Assembly: GCF_014699115.1 (NCBI RefSeq)
Contig: NZ_JACXAD010000012.1
Location: forward strand, 1-64,000
Direction: 5' to 3'
From: Hymenobacter montanus
GTDB lineage: Bacteria > Bacteroidota > Bacteroidia > Cytophagales > Hymenobacteraceae
DNA length: 64,000 nucleotides
Shown here: in pieces, positions 16,830 to 24,573 of the stretch
Numbering within the stretch: the stretch's first letter is position 1
Layout of the letters: every line of letters starts with the position of its first letter
Notes under the pieces: model-generated
What the model saw: the letters and a program-made list of their open reading frames with translations, nothing else
Told to the model about the DNA's origin: nothing
Database searches by the model: none
Translations under genes and position numbers: made by a program

Positions 16830-17474
16830 ATGAAAAAAATTCTGCTGCCCGTCCTGTTCGCTTTTGCCGTGCTTGGCGCGGCACCCGCTGCTTCAGCCCA
16901 AAAAATGAACAGCGAAAAAATGGCCACCAACGCGCCGGCCTATAAGCTGCAGCCGCAGCTGAGCTCCTTGGGCTGGGAAGGCAAGGCCGTAACCCACGGC
17001 CACAACGGCACCATAAACTTCACCGATGGAGAACTGCTGGTAAAAGGTAACGCTGTGGTGGGCGGCACCGTGACCGTGGACATGAAGAGTATTAAGGCCA
17101 CCGACATTAAGGATGCCGAAAGCCATACCAAGTTTGTGGGCCACATGAGCGGCGACGACTTTTTCGGCGTGGAGAAAAACCCCACCTCCACCTTTAAAAT
17201 CGTGAGTGTAACGCCCCTGAAAGGCGCCACCAAAGACGGAAACAACGCCACCATTACCGGCGACATGACCATCAAAGGTGTAACGCAACGCATCAGCTTC
17301 CCCGCTAAAGTAGGCGTGAAGGGCGGCGTGGCCTCCGCCCAAGGCAAGGTGACCATCGATCGTACCAAGTTCGGCTTGAAGTACGGCTCGAAGACCTTCT
17401 TCGACAGCATTGGCGACAAGGCTATCAACGACGATTTTGACCTGACCTTCAACGTTATCGCCAAAAAATCTTAA
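16830..17474 (+). CDS. YceI family periplasmic protein
   Basis: A 214-residue exported protein. The start is the ATG at 16830 (MKKILLPVLFAFAVLGAAP), which gives a signal peptide with a cut near ASAQ. The mature part is the YceI lipocalin-like barrel, which binds isoprenoid or amphiphilic ligands. Recognisable stretches are LGWEGKAVTHGHNGTINFT, HMSGDDFFGVEKNPTSTF, GDMTIKGVTQRISFPA and the C-terminal NDDFDLTFNVIAKK. A decayed copy lies at 15069-15249. Expression is probably MarR-controlled from the upstream operator. Confidence 0.9.
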   Translation: MKKILLPVLFAFAVLGAAPAASAQKMNSEKMATNAPAYKLQPQLSSLGWEGKAVTHGHNGTINFTDGELLVKGNAVVGGTVTVDMKSIKATDIKDAESHTKFVGHMSGDDFFGVEKNPTSTFKIVSVTPLKGATKDGNNATITGDMTIKGVTQRISFPAKVGVKGGVASAQGKVTIDRTKFGLKYGSKTFFDSIGDKAINDDFDLTFNVIAKKS

Positions 17475-17480
17475 GCCGAA

Positions 17481-17905
17481 TTACAGCGGGCTGGCCTGGC
17501 TGTATAGTCCCGGTATGAGGCGGGTCGGGTCTCGGGTAAAGATAGTCGGGTTCCGTTGCCACTGAGCACAGACGAGCTCGTATGGGGTCAAGCCGCCCAG
17601 GGCCTTGACCCCATACGAGCTCGTCTGCGTTCTGGTAATAAAAGCGCTGGTGGCTTCCTTGCTGGTGCGGTTCCTGCGCTCGACTTGGCTGTTAATCCAC
17701 GGGTGCGCTGGTGTGGTTAGACGGTGCGCCACGCCGTATTCGCAGCAGATGCAGTCAACGCAGTGGCCGCCGGGCGGGAATTGAGGCGCTCGCGGGCTGA
17801 ACGGCACTCCGTTGTCGCTCAGTACTGTTTGGACCTGATAGGGGAGCGTTTCGAGTACGCGCCGCCGAAATTCGGCGGCCACGAGGCTGGAGAGCAGCGG
17901 CCGGG
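17481..17905 (-). pseudogene. IS481-type transposase fragment with fold-back
   Basis: The minus-strand frame encodes the C-terminal half of a DDE integrase-core transposase of IS481 type. It contains TVLSDNGVPFS with the second catalytic Asp (codon near 17816), then YGVAHRLTTPAHPWINSQVE with the catalytic Glu, then GGLTPYELVCAQW, ending IPGLYSQASPL. The N-terminal half with the HTH and first Asp is missing. Between the Glu motif and GGLTPYE, about 40 expected residues have been replaced by an inverted copy of the following DNA (see the repeat at 17569-17627). It cannot be an active transposase. Confidence 0.85.
17569..17627. repeat. Perfect 24-bp inverted repeat inside transposase remnant
   Basis: The arms 17569-17592 and 17604-17627 are exact reverse complements around an 11-nt centre. 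In coding terms the DNA for LTPYELVCA is followed by its own reverse complement, which is read as QTSSYGVKA. This is the footprint expected of a replication template switch, not of an insertion-sequence end. Confidence 0.9.
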
Positions 17906-17929
17906 CCTGCCGGGCCTCGGGGCGCCGGC

Positions 17930-18299
17930 CTACCGTGCGGCCACCGCACCCAGCGCCCGAGCGCATCGGCCACCACATGTAGCCTGCTGGTCAAGCCGCG
18001 GTGCCCGAGGGCGTGCGGCCTGTTTTTGTGCGTGCTCCGCTGGCGTGTTGGCGGGCCCACGCCGTGGTCGAGTCCAGCCGCAGCGTGTGTCGGGCGTCTG
18101 CTTGCTGCCCCGCCGCCCCAGCGCCCGGGCCCACCCCCGCGAGGCGGTCCAGGTGGCCGGCAAGGCCCGCCCGCGGCAACCTAGTGCCCGACTTCGACTA
18201 AGCTGCGGCTGCGTGGCCTGGTCCACCTTTCGTGCCTTCCCGACTCGGCAGCAGGGGGGCAATCCGTGCCCGCTGCGCCTCCGTCAACAAATAGGTCAT
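17930..18299 (-). pseudogene. IS5-type (IS427 group) transposase remnant
   Basis: Reading down from the ATG at 18299, the sequence begins MTYLLTEAQRARIAPLLPS, the typical start of IS427-group transposases. After frameshifts it continues LDSTTAWARQHASGAR, ALGHRGLTSRLHVVADALGRW. Several frame changes and the loss of the C-terminal half make it non-functional. It abuts the IS481 fragment on one side and the IS982 element on the other, so this spot has taken several insertions. Confidence 0.75.
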
Positions 18300-18309
18300 C
18301 CCCTACTAC

Positions 18310-19246
18310 CTAACCCAAGTTGCGGCGTAGTGTAAGGACAAAAAAAGTCTGTTCCGGCACGGAACAGCTAGGTTTGAGGTCTTCGACCACACTCACTCCT
18401 AGGCCCCATGACAGAACAGACTGTGGCAATGTACTGCTTCCTCGACGATTTTTTACGCCTCACGCGCCCACCGGCCCCGCACCGGCGCCACCTCTCCGAC
18501 GCCGAAGTGTTGACGACGGCCTTGCTGGCGGCGCGTTTTTTCGGAGGCAACTTGGCGGCGTCCCGCCGCTACATGGAGCAGCACTGGGGCATGAAGCGGG
18601 TTGATAAGAGCGGCTTTACGCGCCAGCTGCACCGCTTGCACGCGACGCTCCAGGTCTTGTTTTTGGCCCTGGGCCACCACCTGAAGACCCTCAACCCGCA
18701 GGCCCGCTATGTCATCGATTCGTTTCCCGTCGCTGTCTGCGACAACGTGCGCATCCAGCAGTGCCGCTTGCTCGAAGGCGAGGCCTACCGGGGCTACTCC
18801 GCCAGCAAGCGCTGCTACTTCTAGGGCTTCAAGGTACAGGTGCTCATGACCCATGATGGGCTACCCGTTGAGCTATACATCCACGCTGGCAGCGAAGCGG
18901 ACATCACGGGCCTGCGGGTCTTAGGGCCGCAGCTACCGGCCGGAAGTGTGCTGTATGCCGACGCGGCCTACACCGATTATGCCTTCGAAGATGCGTGGCG
19001 GGAAGCGGAGCAAGTTTGCCTGTTGGCTGAGCGCAAAAGCAACAGCAAACGGCCGCATGAACCGTGGCAAAACTTTCTCATACAGCACTTTCGCAAAGGC
19101 GTAGAAACGACTATCAGCCAAATCACCGAGCGCTTTCCCAAGTCCATTCACGCGATCACGGCCCAGGGATTTGCCCTAAAACTCCTGCTGTTTGTCTTCA
19201 CCCACACCCTCGCCCAACTCGGGGCTTAGTCCGCAACTTGGGTTAG
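18310..19246 (+). mobile_element. IS982-family insertion sequence
   Basis: The 937-bp element is bounded by perfect 16-bp terminal inverted repeats, CTAACCCAAGTTGCGG at 18310-18325 and its complement at 19231-19246. The element proper may start at the ACCC two bases in, as is usual for IS982. It contains one transposase frame broken by a stop codon. No target-site duplication is obvious, which fits insertion into already scrambled DNA or later loss of one flank. Confidence 0.85.
18408..19229 (+). pseudogene. IS982 transposase split by an in-frame amber codon
   Basis: The frame starts at ATG 18408 (MTEQTVAMYCFLDDFLRL) and stays in one phase to 19229, giving about 273 residues, but TAG at 18822-18824 interrupts it. 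The context is SKRCYF-stop-GFKVQVL. IS982 transposases normally have RYFYGFKLH here, so a Tyr codon has become TAG. The DDE elements are present on both sides: IDSFPVAVCDN before the stop, and LYADAAYTD and the region of ISQITERFPKS after it. No other damage is visible, so the lesion is recent or read through at low level. Confidence 0.88.
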
Positions 19247-19413
19247 ATAGTTTGCCTATCCTCGATTTATTATGCGGTCGGAAAGATTTTATAATAGTTA
19301 AGGTATAACGGTTGATTAATTAAATTGAGTATATAATATTGTATTTGCTGACATTAGTCAATTTATTTTTTATATCGTTTCCATCCACTTAATTGTTTCT
19401 TTACTTTGACTCG

Positions 19414-19941
19414 ATGAAACCAATATTTTTTCTCTTAATAATGGCGCGCCATTACATTGGTAACTATGACCAAAAGGGACAGCCATTGCATTTGCGTAGG
19501 GGATTCCTCAATCTAGGTTCGGCTACTCGAACTGCTTCCTTGGATACCATTCCTCACGCGGGAGAAAATTCAGTAGCCTGCAGCGTAGCTTACCTGGGAC
19601 CGTATATACTGGGAGTGACTCGGCGAGGCGATGTATATGTGTCCACCCAAGCAGAAGGTGGCATGTTTCATGCGCCAGTCTTTTCCCCAAGAAACAGTGT
19701 TGAGATAGAGAACATACCTGTGTGTTCGGGAGTGAAGGGCGACAAAATCGTATTTGTCAGTATTACAGATGGGTATGTACAACCAAAGCGCTATACGGTA
19801 GTCGAGCTTTCATTGGCAAGAAGGACTTTTGCCCGCATTTGCCGCAGCCGCAGCCCTGTCTGTGTCACATATTCGGCGGATGGAACCCTTGTACAAGTGG
19901 AATCGCAAGGCAAACTACAATCGTTCCACTCTGCTTATTGA
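19414..19941 (+). CDS. Hypothetical protein, low-GC
   Basis: A 175-residue protein of unknown function. The best start is ATG 19414 (MKPIFFLLIMARHYIG), which follows a TTACTTTG promoter-like box by a few bases; ATG 19441 is an alternative. There is a short hydrophobic start but no clear signal peptide. The rest is beta-rich (ACSVAYLGPYILGVTRRG, IVFVSITDGYV), perhaps a small propeller or tip domain. It is AT-richer than the core genes and lies between an IS and a toxin remnant, so it probably arrived with that island. Confidence 0.5.
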   Translation: MKPIFFLLIMARHYIGNYDQKGQPLHLRRGFLNLGSATRTASLDTIPHAGENSVACSVAYLGPYILGVTRRGDVYVSTQAEGGMFHAPVFSPRNSVEIENIPVCSGVKGDKIVFVSITDGYVQPKRYTVVELSLARRTFARICRSRSPVCVTYSADGTLVQVESQGKLQSFHSAY

Positions 19942-19977
19942 AGTAAAATCTAATTACTAGCAGCTTTTCCTAGCCTA

Positions 19978-20344
19978 AAAGGATTAGTAGAAGCAGGAGA
20001 TTTAGCGGTCACCAAATTTGGGTCTGAGGTAGGGCCTTCAGCTGAAAAGCTGGCAGCTAGAACAAGTATGAAAGCGGGTAAACTTACTTACTGGCGCTAA
20101 AATCGGCGAAGTGGTAGGATGGGGAACAGGTTAGCAAACCGCACAACAAGCAATTAATGTGACAAAGAGTCTGACACAAGGGCAAGTGCAGAAAATGATA
20201 GAATAGGGCCTTACCAAAACGAAAGTACAGAACTTAATTACTGAATACTCTGCTAGATTAGTTGAGGGAGGTAAATACTTAAACAACCAAGTAATGGCGC
20301 CTAGAAAATAACTCCTAGGAGCAACTATAAGAATGTGGCCATGA
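19978..20344 (+). pseudogene. Decayed C-terminal tip of a polymorphic toxin
   Basis: Two frames together read as one toxin-like C-terminus. The first is GLVEAGDLAVTKFGSEVGP...MKAGKLTYWR. After one frameshift near 20085-20095 the second reads IGEVVGWGTG, stop, QTAQQAINVTKSLTQGQVQ, stop, GLTKTKVQNLITEYS...NQVMAPRK, stop, LLGATIRMWP and a final TGA at 20342-20344. The three internal stops (20132, 20204, 20309) each need one base change. The pattern GWGxG...TxxLT...GLT...PRxxL...WP is one I know from tips of Rhs and related secreted toxins. The final TGA overlaps the start of the immunity gene as ATGA. Confidence 0.7.
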
Positions 20345-20832
20345 TTGACTCTTCACTACCAACTGTCCTGAATCATTTATCACTCTACTGGAAAGAACGT
20401 TCCATCTTTTCTTCGTTTAACACAGTTGAGTTCATAAAGCATTTTGAAGATGAAAATGGCGTCAAATTGCCAGAAGATATATCCTGTTTTTACAGTTTAC
20501 TCGATGGAATGCCTTCTATTTATCCGCATGATACTGACGAAGAGGGTTTTTCATTCAAGGAATTAGCAATGATGCACATTAAGCGAGGGAATTATAAAAT
20601 ATGGGACGGGCAGGAATTTCAGACTATCCATGTGAACGTTTTGCCTTTTTGCGACTACATGCAATTATCATGGGAATACGCCTTCGTTTTCCCATGGTCC
20701 ACTGATTCTCAATATATCGTATGTATAATGCCTACGACTGACAGCCTAACTCCTTTATGCGACAGGCTTTCAACTTTTCTGAACCATTATATGGATGATG
20801 ATGATGTCATTTATAATTACAAGATGGAATAA
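20341..20832 (+). CDS. SUKH (SMI1/KNR4-like) immunity protein
   Basis: A 163-residue cytoplasmic protein. I choose the ATG at 20341 (MIDSSLPTVLNHLSLYW) because it forms an ATGA overlap with the stop of the toxin remnant, the usual arrangement of toxin and immunity genes; ATG 20335 is also possible. The SUKH pattern is visible: FEDENGVKLPEDISCFYSLL, then DGMPSIYPHDTDEEGFSF, with a Trp/Phe-rich core later (LSWEYAFVFPWSTDS). SUKH proteins neutralise diverse secreted nuclease-type toxins by direct binding. The toxin next to it is dead, so this gene is an orphan that could still protect against kin toxins. Confidence 0.8.
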   Translation: MIDSSLPTVLNHLSLYWKERSIFSSFNTVEFIKHFEDENGVKLPEDISCFYSLLDGMPSIYPHDTDEEGFSFKELAMMHIKRGNYKIWDGQEFQTIHVNVLPFCDYMQLSWEYAFVFPWSTDSQYIVCIMPTTDSLTPLCDRLSTFLNHYMDDDDVIYNYKME

Positions 20833-21021
20833 ATATTTATCAAAGCTCGCATCAGATAAACATTCATTTAGGGGTAAATATTTGATTTTTAATAATTTAT
20901 AGAATGATTATTCATCTCAATTTTAGCTATTGTGACATCTAGGAGAAACTCGTTAAATTGCTTCGATAACAACTGCTCACAGTGAGGTTGTCTCATAAGC
21001 TAACTCTTGTTAATTAATAGT

Positions 21022-21549
21022 ATGAATTCTGTTTTGAAATTTGTGCTCTTTATAATTTGTGTAGCGTCACACTACAAATGTATTGCACAACCCCAAAAAA
21101 TACTTTCTCAACGTTTAGTGAGAAATACCGTTATAGATTCAATTAAAGTACCACTCAGACTTGAAATACACATTGCAAAGAAGATATTCTCCTTAAATGA
21201 GAGAAGTATAATGATTTCACTCGATGCAATTAATCAAACTGATACACCTCTTTTAATTAGCGATCCTAAATTTTCTGCATCGACGCAACTGATACTAAAA
21301 AATAATGGCATTCTAGTGCCATCTGTAAAAATCAAGCCTATTTTAAGTAATCTTAACGAGTTAGTCTCTATAAAGCCGAATAGCAAATATAGTACAGTGT
21401 TTTCCTACCCAATAGAAAAATATTTTTCAAAAATATCTTATGGTAAATATGAGGTTCAGGCTGAATATTCTGGCAATGTATTTATAAATAAAACACCTTA
21501 TTCTGCAAGTGCCATGACAAGCAATACTTTTTATTTTGTTGTCCAGTAG
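21022..21549 (+). CDS. Exported hypothetical protein, low-GC
   Basis: A 175-residue protein. The ATG at 21022 (MNSVLKFVLFIICVASHY) gives a signal peptide with a possible cut near CIAQ. The mature part is a beta-sandwich-like domain (RSIMISLDAINQTDTPLLIS, then GKYEVQAEYSG) of the kind found in periplasmic Ig-like proteins. No named family is recognised. Its low GC and its place between an orphan immunity gene and an Rhs fragment suggest it is cargo of the same island, perhaps a second, periplasmic immunity factor, but nothing proves that. The 20833-21021 spacer is AT-rich and empty. Confidence 0.5.
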   Translation: MNSVLKFVLFIICVASHYKCIAQPQKILSQRLVRNTVIDSIKVPLRLEIHIAKKIFSLNERSIMISLDAINQTDTPLLISDPKFSASTQLILKNNGILVPSVKIKPILSNLNELVSIKPNSKYSTVFSYPIEKYFSKISYGKYEVQAEYSGNVFINKTPYSASAMTSNTFYFVVQ

Positions 21550-22254
21550 ACAAAGAGTGTTAGATACTGTACGACCCGGGGGCTCACTTCTGACCTGGGG
21601 CAGGCTGTGGGCGGCAGCCTGGGCACGGCCGGCAGCAGTGGTCCCGATAACCGGCCGGCCGGGCAACGGCGGTGGTTGCCGTCGATCACAGCCGGGGTGG
21701 CCGTAGCCTGGGAGAAGCTGCGGGGGCTGTGGGGCAAACCGCAGGCCACGCCGCAAGCCAGCTTAACCTATGAGCTATACACGCAAGACAGTGTGCTGGT
21801 CAAGCGGGCCACCTGCTCGTTATCGGCTACGGGGGAGGCGGAGTGGCAGCAGTTGCAGCAGGGGTTTCGGGCCAGGGAGGGGGGGTATGTGCAGGTGTAC
21901 CTGGCCAACGCCAGCGCCACCAACGCCTGGTTTGACGACCTACAGGCCGAGGTGTTTCCCGTGCTTACCCAGCAGGAAAACCACTACGACCCCTTTGGCC
22001 AGAACCTGCCAGAAATCGAGCTCACCAGTGCCACTGATAGAAAGGAGCAGTACACCGGGCAAGAGAAAGTCGATGAGTTTGGCCTTAGTCTAGCTGATTA
22101 TAATCCGCAGTATTATGATTTTCAACTAGGCTGCTTTCAAGGAATCGACGCTGATGTAGCTTCCTATATTTCACAAAGCCCGTATAATTACTGCCTTAAC
22201 AATTCGGTTGGCCATGCCGACCCTGACGGAAAGAACCCCCGTTACCTGGTATGA
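21550..22254 (+). pseudogene. Rhs-repeat core fragment
   Basis: The frame is open from 21550 (first usable start GTG 21607) and encodes about 215-235 residues. The end is the RHS-associated core: NHYDPFGQNLPEIE, RKEQYTGQEKVDEFGLSLAD, YNPQYYDFQLGCFQGIDADV, NNSVGHADPDGK. Full Rhs proteins are over 1000 residues, with YD repeats before this core and a toxin after it; both are missing. The GC content jumps up at about 21570. The stop TGA (22252-22254) overlaps the CoA-transferase ATG. It is the core that should precede a toxin tip, yet it lies downstream of the tip remnant at 19978-20344. Confidence 0.8.
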
Positions 22255-23375
22255 CCAACCCCTTGCCTTTCGCTCACCTACGCGTTCTTGAGCTTGCTTC
22301 GGTGCTGGCCGGCCCGCAGGTAGGCCAGTTTTTCGCGGAGCTGGGCGCTGAAGTCCTGAAAGTTGAAAGCCCCGCCGGCGACGTCACGCGTACCTGGAAA
22401 ACCGCGGCCGAAGCGGCTCAGGCTCCCGGCGAGGCATCGGTTTCGGCGTATTTCACCGCTTCCAACTGGGGCAAAAAAACGGTGGTGCTGGACCTGACCA
22501 CCGCCGTTGGCCACGCCACGCTCCGTCGCCTGGCCGCCACTGCCGACCTGGTGGTGGCGAGCTACAAGCCCGGCGACGCCGAGAAGCTGGGTGCCGACTA
22601 CGCCTCTTTAGCCGCGGAGAACCCTCGCCTGATTTACGGCCACCTTACCGGCTACGGCCCCGATGAAGCCCGCGCCGGCTACGATGCCGTGCTGCAGGCC
22701 GAAGCGGGCTTCATGTACCTCAACACCGAAGGAGCCGGCCAGCCGCCCCAAAAGATGCCCGTGGCTATGGTGGACATGCTGGCCGCGCACCAGCTCAAAG
22801 AAGGGCTGCTTACGGCCCTGCTGCAACGGGAAAAAACCGGGCGCGGGGCCTTGGTGCACGTTAGCTTGCTGGATAGTGCCTTAGCCGCGCTGGCTAATCA
22901 GGCCGCGACTTACCTCGTGACGGGGCACGACCCCCAGCCGCTGGGCTCGGGCCACCCGGGCATTGTACCGTATGGCACCGTGTACCGCGCCGCCAATGGC
23001 CGCCAGTTGGTGTTGGCCGTGGGCTCGGATGGCCAGTTCCGCCAGCTGTGCGCTGCCCTGGGCCAACCCGTCTGGGCTGACGACGCCCGCTTTCAAACCA
23101 ACGTGGCCCGGGTGGCGCACCGGGCCGCGCTCGAAGCCCTGCTCACCGAGCACATTGCCGCCGTAAACGGCGACGAGCTGCTGGCTGAGCTGGCGCGTCG
23201 GGCAGTGCCCGCCGGGGCGGTGCGTACCGTGGGCGAGGCTCTGAGCCAGGCTTCAGCCCAGCCCATGCTGTTGCCCGGCGCCGGCAGCATTCGGGCGGGG
23301 CTGCGCACGGTGGCCTTCCGTAGCCCGGAGTGGCCGGTGCTGTCTCAGCTGAGTGCCCCGCCCGCGCTTCCCTGA
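22251..23375 (+). CDS. CaiB/BaiF (class III) CoA-transferase
   Basis: A 374-residue cytoplasmic enzyme that moves CoA between carboxylic acids. The family is shown by the N-terminal LRVLELASVLAGPQVGQFFA and AELGAEVLKVESPAGD, the GHLTGYGP and YDAVLQAEAG segment with the likely catalytic Asp at about 146, and the C-terminal FRSPEWPVLSQLSAPP end. The length is normal for the family. The substrate cannot be read from sequence. Its ATG at 22251 overlaps the stop of the Rhs fragment, probably because the island ended exactly here. Confidence 0.88.
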   Translation: MTNPLPFAHLRVLELASVLAGPQVGQFFAELGAEVLKVESPAGDVTRTWKTAAEAAQAPGEASVSAYFTASNWGKKTVVLDLTTAVGHATLRRLAATADLVVASYKPGDAEKLGADYASLAAENPRLIYGHLTGYGPDEARAGYDAVLQAEAGFMYLNTEGAGQPPQKMPVAMVDMLAAHQLKEGLLTALLQREKTGRGALVHVSLLDSALAALANQAATYLVTGHDPQPLGSGHPGIVPYGTVYRAANGRQLVLAVGSDGQFRQLCAALGQPVWADDARFQTNVARVAHRAALEALLTEHIAAVNGDELLAELARRAVPAGAVRTVGEALSQASAQPMLLPGAGSIRAGLRTVAFRSPEWPVLSQLSAPPALP

Positions 23376-23527
23376 AAAAGAGCGGCCCGCAGCGGCCGAA
23401 ACCAGGGCGGCAACGCATTTCGTACGCTTATTTTACCGCAATAAAGTGGCAGTTGGGTCTGCTGTTGCGCTTATCTTCGTGGTCTGCTCCGGCGCTGCTC
23501 ATTTCAGAGGCGCCACTTCTTTATCGA

Positions 23528-24445
23528 ATGGCTAAGTCATCCCCCAAAACCACCGAGCCCGCGCCGTCTGCCCCCACCGAGGGGATGGCTCCTGCTCCGG
23601 CAGCCGCGCCGGCTCCGCCTAAAAAGAAGGCCGCCCGCAAAGCGGCGCCGAGCCGCAGGGCCAATAAAGCCGAACCGGCGGCTTCGGCGGCGGCCGAACC
23701 CGAAACCGGCCACCGGGGCGCCACCGCTACCGATAACCTGCCCACTGCCGAAGCCGGCTCACCCACGGAGGCCCCGGCCGACCGCCTCGACCAGATCTTC
23801 GAAGGGCTTAAGCAGAAATCCACGGCCAAGCAGGCCATTTTTCGCAATACCCAGATGGCGTTCGATTGCCTGCGCCTGGTGTCGCAGGAGCTGGTGGTGG
23901 AGCTCAGCCGCAAGCTCACACCCTTGGATTCGAGCGTGCTGATTGAGTACCGGTCCATCAACGATATGGAGTTTCACATCAAGTTTTCGGGCGATTTGCT
24001 GGTGTTCATCATGCACTCCAACATCGTCACGTTTCCCGACGACTACGGCCCCATGAGCAGCGCCTACGTGAACGAGGACTTCCGGCGGCGGTTCTTCGGC
24101 CACATCATGGCCTATAACTTCATGGCCGACAGCATCAAATACCAGCGCCTTAACGACCCGGGTTACCTGGTCGGCCGGTTGCTGGTCAACATCAACAATC
24201 ATTACTTCCTCGAAGGCGTCCAGCAGCTCGAACTGCCCGATAACGACATGTCGGACAACCTGATTACGCCCGAGATGATGCGCCTCTTCGTGGAGAGTGC
24301 CATGATTGCTGCCGTGAACAACGACCTGATTGCCCCGCCGCTACCCGAGATTCAAAAAATCAGCGTCAAGCAGAAGCTGGAAAACCAGCAGGTAAGCCGC
24401 GGTAGCAAGGTGGGCTTCAGCTTCTCGCACGAACAGGTGTATTAG
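23528..24445 (+). CDS. Conserved hypothetical protein with Ala/Pro/Lys-rich N-terminus
   Basis: A 305-residue protein. The start is ATG 23528 (MAKSSPKTTEPAPSAP); the frame further upstream overlaps the CoA-transferase and is not protein-like. Residues 1-85 are disordered (Pro/Ala/Lys-rich, KKKAARKAAPSRRANK). Residues about 90-305 form a compact conserved-looking domain (IFEGLKQKSTAKQAIFRNTQ, MEFHIKFSGDLLVFIMHSNI, FFGHIMAYNFMADSIKYQRL, LVGRLLVNINNHYF). There is no catalytic motif, signal or membrane helix. The basic tail could bind nucleic acid. I know similar proteins only as uncharacterised Cytophagales proteins. Confidence 0.65.
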   Translation: MAKSSPKTTEPAPSAPTEGMAPAPAAAPAPPKKKAARKAAPSRRANKAEPAASAAAEPETGHRGATATDNLPTAEAGSPTEAPADRLDQIFEGLKQKSTAKQAIFRNTQMAFDCLRLVSQELVVELSRKLTPLDSSVLIEYRSINDMEFHIKFSGDLLVFIMHSNIVTFPDDYGPMSSAYVNEDFRRRFFGHIMAYNFMADSIKYQRLNDPGYLVGRLLVNINNHYFLEGVQQLELPDNDMSDNLITPEMMRLFVESAMIAAVNNDLIAPPLPEIQKISVKQKLENQQVSRGSKVGFSFSHEQVY

Positions 24446-24504
24446 CACCGTCTTCCGGTGTTCGCGGCGCAGCCGTGGGCACCTCACGGGACCCCTACGG
24501 GGCG

Positions 24505-24552
24505 ACCCCGGTTCGCTGGAGGCGCGAAGCCTCAGGAGAGGGGAGCCGGACG
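24505..24552. repeat. GC-rich intergenic repeat, copy 1
   Basis: The sequence CCCCGGTT, then GGCGC, AAGCCT, AGAGGGGAGCC is shared, with small changes, with 49170-49222 downstream of the GT39 gene. Both lie in short gaps after gene ends, so this is probably a small dispersed repeat. Confidence 0.55.
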
Positions 24553-24573
24553 ATGGGGATACCGAACCTGGGG

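Larger units (their letters stand above)
15378..17474. repeat. Duplicated block, copy B (epimerase end decayed)
   Basis: Second copy of the block at 13204-15249. It holds a degenerate 3' fragment of the epimerase gene, then intact DUF6799-like, marR and yceI genes in the same order and orientations. Together the two copies keep one working version of each gene. Confidence 0.85.

Noticed and set aside
22201-22300. Rhs-CoA-transferase fusion suggested by the ATGA overlap
   Set aside because: The frames differ and the CoA-transferase has its normal family start; the overlap is a border coincidence.
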